DNA of 60,849 nucleotides from Acidocella aromatica (GTDB lineage Bacteria; Pseudomonadota; Alphaproteobacteria; Acetobacterales; Acetobacteraceae), in contig NZ_JACHFJ010000014.1 of the NCBI RefSeq assembly GCF_014201825.1, positions 1-60,849 on the forward strand. Reading direction: 5' to 3'. Both the position numbers and the translations under genes were made by a program. Position 1 is the stretch's first letter; each line of letters starts with the position of its first letter. The notes under the pieces are model-generated. The model saw only the letters and a list, made by a program, of their open reading frames with translations. It was not told where the DNA came from and ran no database searches. Below are positions 28,138-35,747 of the stretch, in pieces.

Positions 28138-29655
28138 TCAGCTGGCTTGACGAAGCTTTTCCGCGTGCCACTCGTTCCACAGCTTCTCATCCGGCGAGCC
28201 GACATAGTCCATGTTATCGGCGCCGACATTCATATTGTACCAGCGCAGCACATCCGGCACGGTGGCGCCTCCGCAATTGCCCTGGAAGATCTGGTGCACC
28301 GGCAGCCAAGCCTGGCTGAACTTCTCCGGTTCATCGCAGAAGATGTCTTTGCAGCCATCGGAGCAGAAATGATAGGTGTCACCTTTGTACTGCGTGGAGC
28401 GGAAGCAGATTTCGGTCGGATTTCCGGGCTCAGTATAGGCCATCGGGATCTGGCAGGTCTGGCAGAGCTGCGGCAGCGCATTGTTGTAAAAACGCTTACC
28501 CTCTTTCTCCATCTTCGCCCACATCTCCCAGCGCGGACGATAATACTTGTCGAACGTGTTGGGATATTTCTCAGAGAGCCAGTCCAGATGCTCGGCATCC
28601 GGCATCCAGGTATGGAAGGCCGCGGCGTGGGTGTACTGGTAGAACACCGCCCAGTTCTGGTGCGAGATATGCTCGGCTTCCGCCGTGGCGATATCGGCGT
28701 ATTTCGGCATCTTCAGCCCGTAACGGCCAAGATCCTGGAACAGCGCGCCACCGGCTTCCACGAAGTAGATATCCCAGGCTTCCTTCCAGGACATCACTTT
28801 TTTCGGCAGCATGTAGTCCATCATCATGGCGACAAGGCCAAGCAGGCGGTGGCCACGCCAGAACCACTTATCCACCCATTTCTGCACGATCGGCAGATTG
28901 TCCGGGTGCTGTTCCAGCAGGAACTTGATCACCTCGATGCCCAGCGTCATGTGGCGACTCTCATCCGACTGCGCGGAAAAGCCGAAGGTCACGGTCGACA
29001 TGTCGCCGTTATAGGCGGCGCCCGACATGAACGGCACGAAGAGCAGGTTGGTGAGCAGGTACTCGAAGGCGAAGCCGATCGCGATCATGAACTCGAACGG
29101 CCCGGCCGAGCGCGCATCGTCGAAAAAGCTCTTCGGCACGGAGAGATACCACACGCGGTCATGCATGTGTGGAAACTCGCCTATGCCATCGAAGTACTTG
29201 TTGTAATGGCTGATCGTGTGCACCTGCGTCTGCAGATGGCGCAGTTCGTCGATCGACTGCATCTGCGCTGCAACGCGAGTGCCGGCACCACGAAGATGCC
29301 GCCCAGCGAAGGCGAAGCCGCGATGTGCCTGATATTCCTCCGGCGAGATGCCGGTGAGGAACAGCTTGAGCACATTGGCATAACGCCCGTCGGAAATCCC
29401 GGTCTGGCCGTTATTCTGGGCGAAGGCGTCGATCACGGCGTAGAGCTTACGCTCCTTTTCCGCCTGGAATTTCCAGTACGAATCCATGGTTAGGCGGAAC
29501 GGGTCTTCCCAAGCCGACCAATCCTTGATCTTGATGCCCTCGAAAGAATCGTAGGGGAACACCTTGTCCATCGGCTGGTAGCTGGTTTCCCAGTCCAGCC
29601 CGCGCGTCAGGTATTCATAACGCTGCCGCAATCCAAGCTTCTTGGTACCGCTCAT
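28138..29655 (-). CDS. dmpN: phenol hydroxylase large oxygenase subunit (P3)
   Basis: A 505-residue alpha subunit holding the carboxylate-bridged diiron centre. The two iron-binding motifs are visible: SIDELRHLQTQ in the first half and SDESRHMTLG in the second. A C-terminal zinc/YHS-like segment CFRSTQYKGDTYHFCSDGCKD is present, as in DmpN and TouA relatives. It inserts one O atom into phenol to give catechol. The ATG at 29655 has an AGAGGA. It lies between dmpM and the hairpin before dmpO. Confidence 0.96.
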   Translation of the reverse strand: MSGTKKLGLRQRYEYLTRGLDWETSYQPMDKVFPYDSFEGIKIKDWSAWEDPFRLTMDSYWKFQAEKERKLYAVIDAFAQNNGQTGISDGRYANVLKLFLTGISPEEYQAHRGFAFAGRHLRGAGTRVAAQMQSIDELRHLQTQVHTISHYNKYFDGIGEFPHMHDRVWYLSVPKSFFDDARSAGPFEFMIAIGFAFEYLLTNLLFVPFMSGAAYNGDMSTVTFGFSAQSDESRHMTLGIEVIKFLLEQHPDNLPIVQKWVDKWFWRGHRLLGLVAMMMDYMLPKKVMSWKEAWDIYFVEAGGALFQDLGRYGLKMPKYADIATAEAEHISHQNWAVFYQYTHAAAFHTWMPDAEHLDWLSEKYPNTFDKYYRPRWEMWAKMEKEGKRFYNNALPQLCQTCQIPMAYTEPGNPTEICFRSTQYKGDTYHFCSDGCKDIFCDEPEKFSQAWLPVHQIFQGNCGGATVPDVLRWYNMNVGADNMDYVGSPDEKLWNEWHAEKLRQAS

Positions 29656-29681
29656 CTTTTCTGTTTCCTCTACGTTTTTAA

Positions 29682-29954
29682 TTAGTGGCGCCAGCTCAGC
29701 GTGAAGTGATCGTCATCCTCGTCCAGGTTCCCGGCCATGGAAACCAGCACGAGCTGGATCTCCTGCGGGTCCCACGAGCGGCCGATCCGCTCCTCGACGG
29801 AAGCACGCTTCACCGTGATCGTCCCGTCGCAATCGAGCTTGACAGCACCTGGCATGTTCATAACGCGCACACCGGGATTATCAGCCATGATGGCTTCGAT
29901 GATGGGGCGGGCCTCGTCGGTATGAACGAGGGTGATGGAGGCGATTTGGGCCAT
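29682..29954 (-). CDS. dmpM: phenol hydroxylase regulatory/coupling protein (P2)
   Basis: A 90-residue cofactor-free effector protein of the MmoB/DmpM family, needed for efficient coupling of the diiron oxygenase. It keeps the family pattern ARPIIEAIMADNPGVRVMNMPG and ends with DDDHFTLSW. Length matches DmpM (89-90). An AAAGGAAA ribosome binding site precedes the ATG at 29954. The dmpL stop is 15 bp upstream. Confidence 0.94.
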   Translation of the reverse strand: MAQIASITLVHTDEARPIIEAIMADNPGVRVMNMPGAVKLDCDGTITVKRASVEERIGRSWDPQEIQLVLVSMAGNLDEDDDHFTLSWRH

Positions 29955-29969
29955 GTTCGTTTCCTTTCC

Positions 29970-30962
29970 TTAAACCGCGAGGCCGAGGCTGGCAGCCTTC
30001 TTCAGTGCCGCTTCACCGGCGGCGATAGCGGCGGTACCGCCATCATTCAGCAGCGCGACAGAGAGGGGCTTCGCCGCCTCTGTGGCGCGGCCAATCCAGT
30101 GCTTCGCCCAGCCGGAAACCAGCGCCTTGTTCTCCTCCGATTCCGCCGCGACAATCTTGATCACCGCATCGCTCCAGCGGCTCTCCTCGGCGCGCCAATC
30201 GTTCATGAACTCGGTGAGCAGCGCCACGGTCAGCCCGGCATCGTCCCAAGCGGATTCGACATTCTTGTAGATCAACGAGAGAAGAACGCCATTCACGCCC
30301 AGCGTCTGCGCCACGAAGAGGTGGAACCAGTCGCGTTCGACGAACGTATCCTCGATCAACCGGCGGGTGTCCTGCCAGGCTGCATCGTTCAGCCAAGTCT
30401 GCTTGGCTTCATCCAGCGTCGATCCGGTCTGGTTGTCCAGCAGCAGCCCAATGCGGCTGACATATTGCGCCATGCCGAGATGATCACCCGCCGAGAAGAT
30501 GCACGGCGCCGTAACGGCGGTGCCATAGCCGCGCTGGCAGATCTCGGTCATGTTCATGTTGCTGCCCCAGTGCAGGTGGCGCAGCGGCAACAGCCCGCGG
30601 CGGATGGCCCCACGGGCGGATTCGGAAGCCTTAGTGAGCAGGCCACGCTCTTCCACGAAGGCAAAGTTCCGCTCCGCCGCCTGATTCATATTCGCGCGGG
30701 CGATATTGTAGGCGGCGTAATAATACTGGCGCGGGTCGAGCGGCTTGTACCAGTCCTGCATCACCACGGTGGTCTTGCGCGTGTCGTAGGTCCAATATTC
30801 CGGCTCCCAAAGCGGCTTGTAATGGAAATTCGTGGTTGCCTGGATGTCGAACGTCGCCTCCTGGTAGCGCGAGGCGGGCTTGTCCTCGCCCAAACGCCGG
30901 GCGATATGCCCAAATGTATGGCGCTTTGGCGCAAGGTCGATCGTCTTGATCTGTACAGTCAT
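29970..30962 (-). CDS. dmpL: phenol hydroxylase beta subunit (P1)
   Basis: A 330-residue subunit that pairs with DmpN; it has the ferritin-like fold but lacks iron ligands. It begins MTVQIKTIDLAPKRHTFGHIARRLGEDKPASRYQE and contains QDWYKPLDPRQYYYAAYNIARA, both typical of DmpL/PheA2. Length matches (331 in Pseudomonas). GAGAGG precedes the ATG at 30962. Second gene of the operon, 72 bp after dmpK. Confidence 0.94.
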   Translation of the reverse strand: MTVQIKTIDLAPKRHTFGHIARRLGEDKPASRYQEATFDIQATTNFHYKPLWEPEYWTYDTRKTTVVMQDWYKPLDPRQYYYAAYNIARANMNQAAERNFAFVEERGLLTKASESARGAIRRGLLPLRHLHWGSNMNMTEICQRGYGTAVTAPCIFSAGDHLGMAQYVSRIGLLLDNQTGSTLDEAKQTWLNDAAWQDTRRLIEDTFVERDWFHLFVAQTLGVNGVLLSLIYKNVESAWDDAGLTVALLTEFMNDWRAEESRWSDAVIKIVAAESEENKALVSGWAKHWIGRATEAAKPLSVALLNDGGTAAIAAGEAALKKAASLGLAV

Positions 30963-31034
30963 GCGTATCCTCTCCGTGGAGCGCGTTCAGCACCCCGGCT
31001 TGTTGTAATTATTGCAGGCGGAAACCAGGCTTTT

Positions 31035-31328
31035 TCAGTTTTTATCAGGCTGGCGGAGCAGGCCGGGCTGCCCCGCGCGCCAGGCCAGACGGTCCAGTTC
31101 GGTGGCAACGCCCTCCGCCGGCGGCAGGATCTCGGCATGCCGCTCCTGGCAGAATTCCTTGAAGGCCTGGAAAGGCAGAATCAATTCCACCTTCAGATCA
31201 TCAGATCCGATTCCAAACTCGAATTCCACAAACCGACCCGAACGCGTCCCTAACACGCGGACAAAGGCGTACGCGCTTTCCACAGCACCTTGCGGCGGCT
31301 CGGCCACCGGGGGGTTCCGGCTTGCCAT
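31035..31328 (-). CDS. dmpK: phenol hydroxylase assembly/auxiliary protein (P0)
   Basis: A 97-residue protein of the DmpK family, which helps bring iron into, or keep inactive, the oxygenase. It has the conserved VRVLGTRSGRFVEFEFGI and LPFQAFKEFCQER segments. The ATG at 31328 has AGGAGG at good distance; a longer in-frame start at 31376 lies inside the promoter/leader region and is less likely. First gene of the leftward operon, about 65 bp from the predicted -10 box. Confidence 0.9.
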   Translation of the reverse strand: MASRNPPVAEPPQGAVESAYAFVRVLGTRSGRFVEFEFGIGSDDLKVELILPFQAFKEFCQERHAEILPPAEGVATELDRLAWRAGQPGLLRQPDKN

Positions 31329-31390
31329 ATGCAGCTTCCTCCTAGACCATGGTGCGCCATTCTTTTCTTCGCGCATCTCACTGGAAGAAA

Positions 31391-31436
31391 TTTCTAGGGA
31401 AGTTTTTTTCGGTGGTCAATAATAATTTCGAGATTT
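31391..31436 (-). promoter_or_regulatory. dmpK promoter with upstream operator
   Basis: On the minus strand, TTGACC (31414-31419) and TAGAAA (31391-31396) are separated by exactly 17 bp, giving a sigma-70-like promoter. Just upstream is AATCTCGAAATT (31424-31435). The block from the operator through the -35 (31415-31436, 22 bp) is identical to the one at the rightward meta operon. No -24/-12 (GG-N10-GC) sigma-54 promoter was seen here. Confidence 0.7.
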
Positions 31437-31457
31437 CAAGAAACCCCGGCCAACCCC

Positions 31458-32162
31458 CTATCCCGCCAACACTTTTGCCATGATCGCCAGCGTCCGCTCG
31501 ATATGCTCGCCCGCCACTTTGCAGGCTAGATCCGCATCGCGCGCCAGAGCGGCCTCGAAAATGGCCTTGTGCTCACCATGCACATCGCGCGAGACCACCC
31601 GATTGACGAGCGAGATGCGGCGGTAGCGCTCCGATTGCTGGAACAGGATGCCATACAGGTGGTTGAGCCAGCGCGAGGGACAGGCGCTGATCAGCGCCTG
31701 GTGGAACTCGCGGTTGCGCTCCTCGAACTCATCCTGCTGATATTCCGGGCCTTGAGCCAGCTTCGCCTCGATCTTGGAGAGGCGGTGATACGCGGCGACC
31801 ACCCGGCCTTCCCAGGCGTCGTCCCCCGCCAAGATCGATTCGCGCAGAGCCTCCTTCTCCACGAAGATGCGCGTGCGGGTCAGGTCTGCCAGATCCTCCA
31901 GCGAGACCGGGGCAACACGGAAACCCTTCTGCTCCTCCGAGGTCACCAGCGCCTCACCCACCAGCCTTGTCAACGCCTCGCGCAGCGTGCTTGCGCCAAA
32001 GCCGTAGCGCTTACGCAGCATCTCGAAGCGCAGCTTGGTCTCGGGCGCCAGGGAGCCGGTGAGGATCTCATGGCGGATCGTATCATGCGCCGCTTCCACC
32101 AGGCTGCGGGCCGAGGCCACCCTCGGGCCATGGGCCAGTGCCGATGCCATATTGGTATCCAT
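31458..32162 (-). CDS. GntR-family (FadR/FCD-type) transcriptional regulator
   Basis: A 234-residue regulator with an N-terminal winged helix (about residues 20-85, with LRFEMLRKRYGFGASTLREALTRLVGEALV) and an all-helical FCD ligand domain containing EFHQALISACPSRWL. FCD regulators bind small organic acids. It sits between the phenol hydroxylase operon and the meta-cleavage operon, and the identical operator blocks flank it on both sides. I infer it controls both, and perhaps benA too. No DmpR/XylR-type sigma-54 activator is present in the window. Confidence 0.9.
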   Translation of the reverse strand: MDTNMASALAHGPRVASARSLVEAAHDTIRHEILTGSLAPETKLRFEMLRKRYGFGASTLREALTRLVGEALVTSEEQKGFRVAPVSLEDLADLTRTRIFVEKEALRESILAGDDAWEGRVVAAYHRLSKIEAKLAQGPEYQQDEFEERNREFHQALISACPSRWLNHLYGILFQQSERYRRISLVNRVVSRDVHGEHKAIFEAALARDADLACKVAGEHIERTLAIMAKVLAG

Positions 32163-32474
32163 GCTTGCTGTAACTCCAGACCTCTGCCGGTCGGCTGTTC
32201 GTGTAACCAGTCCAATAAAAATACGGTTTTCGTAAAGTAAAATGCAAGTTCATTAAAAAATCCACAGCCTTCGCATCTGCAGCAATTTTTGTTTTTCGCG
32301 AGTTTCTCGAAAATCTCGAAATTATTATTGACACTTCCCTCCCGATCTCCGATAACCGCCCTCAACATTAAGACAGCGGCGCAAGCGAGCGCCGCCGGAA
32401 AACAAGTGACAGGATGAAATGTTCAGAAACCAGCCTTTCTGCACGGAACCTTGCCATACCGGCGGCGGCGCCTG
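32163..32474. other. regulatory gap between the GntR gene and dmpQ
   Basis: A 312-bp AT-rich stretch. It holds the rightward promoter and operator (32312-32356), a short leader open frame (32414-32503), and probably the leftward GntR promoter. A candidate for the latter on the minus strand is TTGCAT near 32247-32252 with TATTTT 18 bp further. Nothing else recognisable. Confidence 0.5.
32312..32356 (+). promoter_or_regulatory. meta-cleavage operon promoter with upstream operator
   Basis: AATCTCGAAATT (32312-32323) is followed by a near-perfect sigma-70 promoter: TTGACA (32328-32333), 17 bp, GATAAC (32351-32356). The first half of a second copy of the repeat unit (TCTCGAAA) lies directly upstream at 32305-32312. 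Spacing from operator to -35 is the same as at dmpK, so the same protein should act at both. Confidence 0.72.
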
Positions 32475-32503
32475 ATGCCAGCTCCGTACAAGATCACCGT
32501 TGA
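32414..32503 (+). CDS. possible 29-residue leader peptide overlapping dmpQ
   Basis: ATG at 32414 opens a 30-codon frame (MKCSETSLSARNLAIP...) ending with TGA at 32501-32503, that is, 29 bp inside dmpQ. The dmpQ ATG itself has no visible ribosome binding site, so translation of this leader could re-initiate or be coupled to dmpQ. The start has only a poor AGG directly before it. It may be a chance frame. Confidence 0.25.
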   Translation: MKCSETSLSARNLAIPAAAPDASSVQDHR

Positions 32504-32813
32504 AAACGCCGGCGAGGCGACCTGCTACGAGAATGAGCGCGTCTTGGTGGCGCTCGAGCGTGCGCAGGGCTTCGGCCGGCTGAAGAACCTGCCGCGCAAG
32601 CTCCCCGTGGGCTGCCGGCGCGGTGGCTGCGGCGTTTGCCGCGCGCGTGTGCTCTCCGGGAATTACAGGACCGACCCGATGAGCCGGGCGCATGTGTCCG
32701 AGGCGGATGAGGCTGTGGGGCTGGTTCTGTCCTGCGCCATTTACGCCCTCGGCGATCTTTCATTGCGGCTTGAGGCGCCCCAGCCGCACAAACAAACGCC
32801 TAATATAACCTAG
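32475..32813 (+). CDS. dmpQ: XylT/DmpQ-type [2Fe-2S] ferredoxin
   Basis: A 112-residue plant-type ferredoxin with the cluster pattern GCRRGGCGVC plus a distal Cys in LSCAIY. In Pseudomonas this ferredoxin re-reduces the iron of catechol 2,3-dioxygenase after it is oxidised by poor substrates, and that gene is next here (13 bp gap to dmpB). A TTG at 32451 could extend the protein by 8 arginine-rich residues, but the ATG at 32475 fits homology better. No clear ribosome binding site. First gene of the rightward operon. Confidence 0.88.
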   Translation: MPAPYKITVENAGEATCYENERVLVALERAQGFGRLKNLPRKLPVGCRRGGCGVCRARVLSGNYRTDPMSRAHVSEADEAVGLVLSCAIYALGDLSLRLEAPQPHKQTPNIT

Positions 32814-32826
32814 GAGAAAACAAGAA

Positions 32827-33747
32827 ATGGCTCTCACCGGAGTTTTACGCCCAGGCTTCGTGCAGGTCCGCGTGCTCGACATGCAGGCGGCGATCGACCA
32901 CTACACCAAGCGCATCGGCCTGCACGAGGTAATGACCGGCGAGGATGGCCGCGTTTACCTCAAGAGCGGCGATGAATTCGACCATCACTCCGTCATTCTG
33001 CGCAAGGCTGACCACGCCGGATCCGACCTGATGTCCTTCAAGGTCGCCTCCGAGGCCGATCTCGACAGCTTCGAGAAGCGCATTGTGGCCTATGGCTACC
33101 CGGTCGACCACGTTCCCGCCGGAGAGCAGCCCGGTATTGGCCGGCGTATCGGCTTCACCACCGCCTCCGGTCACCGCTTTGAGCTTTACGCGCATGCCGA
33201 GTTCTCCGAGCCGAAGCCGCTCATCCACAACCCGGATGTGTGGAGCGTGGAGCCGCATGGCATGGGCGCGCGGCGCTTCGACCACGCCCTCTTCTACGGC
33301 CCGAATGTGGACGAGAACCTCGACTTCTTCGAGAAGGTCCTCGACTTCCGTTGCGCCGAGCGCCTGGACACGCCGGACGGCCTGCTCGCCATCTGGCTCT
33401 CCTGCGGCATGAAAGCGCATGACGTCGCCTTCGTGAAGCATCCCGAGCCGAGCAAGACGCACCACGTCTCCTTCGAGCTGGAAAGCTGGGCGGATGTCGG
33501 CCATGCGGCGGATATCATCACCTGCTATGACATCTCCCGCGATGTCGGCCCAACTCGCCACGGCATCACCCGTGGCCAGACGATCTATTTCTTCGACCCC
33601 TCCGGCAACCGCAACGAGGTGTTCGCCGGCGGTTACACCTACTACCCCGACAGCCCGACCCGCACCTGGGACCACACCGAGATCGGCAAGGCTATCTTCT
33701 ATTACGAGCGGCAGCTGAACGAAGCGTTCCTGTCCGTCGTTACCTAA
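32827..33747 (+). CDS. dmpB: catechol 2,3-dioxygenase
   Basis: A 306-residue extradiol dioxygenase of the XylE/DmpB type. Two vicinal-oxygen-chelate modules are present. The iron ligands are visible as His153 (RRFDHALF), His213 (KTHHVSFEL) and Glu264 (GNRNEVFAGG), almost exactly the Pseudomonas positions. It opens catechol next to the diol to give yellow 2-hydroxymuconic semialdehyde. An AGGAGAAAAC precedes the ATG. It is the only catechol ring-cleavage gene in the window. Confidence 0.96.
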   Translation: MALTGVLRPGFVQVRVLDMQAAIDHYTKRIGLHEVMTGEDGRVYLKSGDEFDHHSVILRKADHAGSDLMSFKVASEADLDSFEKRIVAYGYPVDHVPAGEQPGIGRRIGFTTASGHRFELYAHAEFSEPKPLIHNPDVWSVEPHGMGARRFDHALFYGPNVDENLDFFEKVLDFRCAERLDTPDGLLAIWLSCGMKAHDVAFVKHPEPSKTHHVSFELESWADVGHAADIITCYDISRDVGPTRHGITRGQTIYFFDPSGNRNEVFAGGYTYYPDSPTRTWDHTEIGKAIFYYERQLNEAFLSVVT

Positions 33748-33766
33748 CCTACAGCAAAGGCAGACC

Positions 33767-34195
33767 ATGAGTATTTCCCGGACCATCACCAGCATCACCA
33801 CCGAAGCCGCGCTCACCGCGGTGCAGGCGGCGCAACATGCAGCCAAGGCGCGCGGTGTTGCCGTCGTGGCGGCGGTGGTGGACCCCGGGGGACACCTCGT
33901 GGCCTGCCTGCGCGCCGACGGCGCCTTCGTCGCCTCCATCGACATCGCGCGCGACAAAGCCTGGACCGCCGCCATCTTCGGCGCCAGCACGGACGGCCTC
34001 GCCACAGCCCTGAACCACAGCCAAGTATTGCTGGACGGCATCGCCTCCCGCGAGCATGTGGTTCTGTTCGGCGGCGGGATGCCCATCATTCAAAACGGCA
34101 CGGTCATTGGCGGCATCGGCGTTTCCGGTGGCTCCGAGGACGATGACCGCGTTGCCGCCGCCGCCGGGCTCAAAGCCATCGGCCTCGCGGCCTGA
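33767..34195 (+). CDS. GlcG/HbpS-family protein in the meta operon
   Basis: A 142-residue protein of the GlcG/HbpS (former DUF336) family, with VVDPGGHLVACLRADGA, the RDKAWTAA region and FGGGMPIIQNGTVIGGIGVSGG. Some relatives bind haem or cobalamin; others are simply co-encoded with oxidative catabolic genes. It lies between dmpB and dmpC with short gaps and no own promoter, so it is expressed with the pathway. A function in oxidative-stress protection, iron supply or intermediate handling is conjecture. Confidence 0.8.
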   Translation: MSISRTITSITTEAALTAVQAAQHAAKARGVAVVAAVVDPGGHLVACLRADGAFVASIDIARDKAWTAAIFGASTDGLATALNHSQVLLDGIASREHVVLFGGGMPIIQNGTVIGGIGVSGGSEDDDRVAAAAGLKAIGLAA

Positions 34196-34229
34196 TCCCC
34201 TCCCCTCACCAGCTCACGAGGACGATACC

Positions 34230-35738
34230 ATGAACGCTCTTTCGCAACCGCGCCGCCCGCTGGCCGAGTCCAGCGCCCGCCGCGACGCCGCGCATTTCAT
34301 CAATGGCGAATTCACCCAGGGCACGACGGGCAAGTTCTACGACAATTTCTGCCCCGTTGACGGCTCGCGCATCGGCTCCGTGCCCGAAGGCGGCAAGGCC
34401 GAGATCGACGCCGCGGTGAAGGCCGCGCGCGCGGCCATGGAAGGCCCGTGGGGCCAGATGACCCTGAACGAGCGCGCGGCGCTGCTCAACAAGGTTGCCG
34501 CCGAGATCAACCGCCGCTTCGACGAATTCCTGGAAGCCGAGTGCCTGGATACCGGCAAGCCGATGTCCCTGGCCTCGCATATCGACATTCCGCGCGGTGC
34601 CGCCAACTTCACCATGTTCATCGACGTGGCGAAGACCGTCTCCTCCGAGTGCTTCCCGATGGACACGCCCGACGGCAAAGGCGCGCTGAACTACGGCCTG
34701 CGCCGCCCGCGCGGCGTCATCGCCGTCATCTCGCCCTGGAACCTGCCGCTGCTGCTGATGACCTGGAAGGTCGGCCCGGCGCTGGCACTTGGCAACACCG
34801 TCGTCGTCAAGCCCTCCGAGGCCACCCCCCTCACCGCCACGCTGCTCGGCGAGGTGATGAACACCTGCGGCGTGCCCAAGGGCGTGTATAACGTGGTGCA
34901 TGGCTTCGGCGGCAATTCGGCTGGCGAGTTCCTCACCCAGCACCCCGGCGTGAACGGCATCACCTTCACCGGCTCCACCCGCTCGGGCGAGATGCTGATG
35001 CGCGAAGCCGCGCGCGGCGTGCGTCCGGTCTCGCTGGAACTGGGCGGCAAGAACCCTGGTATCGTCTTCGCTGATGCCGACATGGACAAGGCCATCGAGG
35101 GCACCATGCGCTCCGCCTTCGCCAATTGCGGCCAGGTCTGCCTGGGCACCGAGCGCGTTTATGTCCAGCGTCCGATCTTCGATGAGTTCGTCGCCCGCCT
35201 GAAGGCCGGCGCCGAGGGGCTGAAGCTCGGCCGCCCGGAAGACCCCACCACCGGCATCGGGCCGCTGGTGAGCGATACCCACCGCAAGAAGGTGCTTTCC
35301 TACTACGCCAAGGCGGTTGAGCAGGGTGCCACGGTTGTCACCGGTGGCGGCATCCCCGACATGCCGGGCGACCTCGCCGGCGGTGCCTGGATCCAGCCGA
35401 CCATCTGGACCGGCGCGGCTGACGATGCTGCCATCGTGACCGAGGAAATCTTTGGGCCATGCTGCCATATCCGCCCCTTCGACACCGAGGAGGAGGTCAT
35501 CAAGCTCGCCAACGGCACGCCTTATGGCTTGGCCGCGGCGGTGTGGACGGAGAACCTCTCCCGCGCCCATCGCGTCGCCTCCAAGCTGGAAGTCGGCATC
35601 TGCTGGGTGAACTCCTGGTTCCTGCGCGATCTGCGCACGGCCTTCGGCGGCGCCAAAGCCTCCGGCATCGGGCGCGAGGGCGGTGTCCACTCGCTCGAAT
35701 TCTATACCGAAATGACCAATGTCTGCGTCAAACTGTAA
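34230..35738 (+). CDS. dmpC: 2-hydroxymuconic semialdehyde dehydrogenase
   Basis: A 502-residue NAD-dependent aldehyde dehydrogenase. It has AVISPWNLPLLLMTWKV, FTGSTRSGE, the general base region LELGGKNPGIVF and the nucleophile Cys in NCGQVCLGTERV. It oxidises 2-hydroxymuconic semialdehyde to 4-oxalocrotonate. The frame is open from 34056 inside the previous gene, but the ATG at 34230 has a GAGGA and starts the homology. Length slightly exceeds DmpC (486) by an N-terminal extension. Confidence 0.93.
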   Translation: MNALSQPRRPLAESSARRDAAHFINGEFTQGTTGKFYDNFCPVDGSRIGSVPEGGKAEIDAAVKAARAAMEGPWGQMTLNERAALLNKVAAEINRRFDEFLEAECLDTGKPMSLASHIDIPRGAANFTMFIDVAKTVSSECFPMDTPDGKGALNYGLRRPRGVIAVISPWNLPLLLMTWKVGPALALGNTVVVKPSEATPLTATLLGEVMNTCGVPKGVYNVVHGFGGNSAGEFLTQHPGVNGITFTGSTRSGEMLMREAARGVRPVSLELGGKNPGIVFADADMDKAIEGTMRSAFANCGQVCLGTERVYVQRPIFDEFVARLKAGAEGLKLGRPEDPTTGIGPLVSDTHRKKVLSYYAKAVEQGATVVTGGGIPDMPGDLAGGAWIQPTIWTGAADDAAIVTEEIFGPCCHIRPFDTEEEVIKLANGTPYGLAAAVWTENLSRAHRVASKLEVGICWVNSWFLRDLRTAFGGAKASGIGREGGVHSLEFYTEMTNVCVKL

Positions 35739-35747
35739 GGCGGTTTC

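Noticed and set aside
31391-31436. Sigma-54 (-24/-12) promoter for dmpK
   Set aside because: I looked for GG-N10-GC upstream of dmpK and found none convincing; the 17-bp-spaced TTGACC/TAGAAA fits better.
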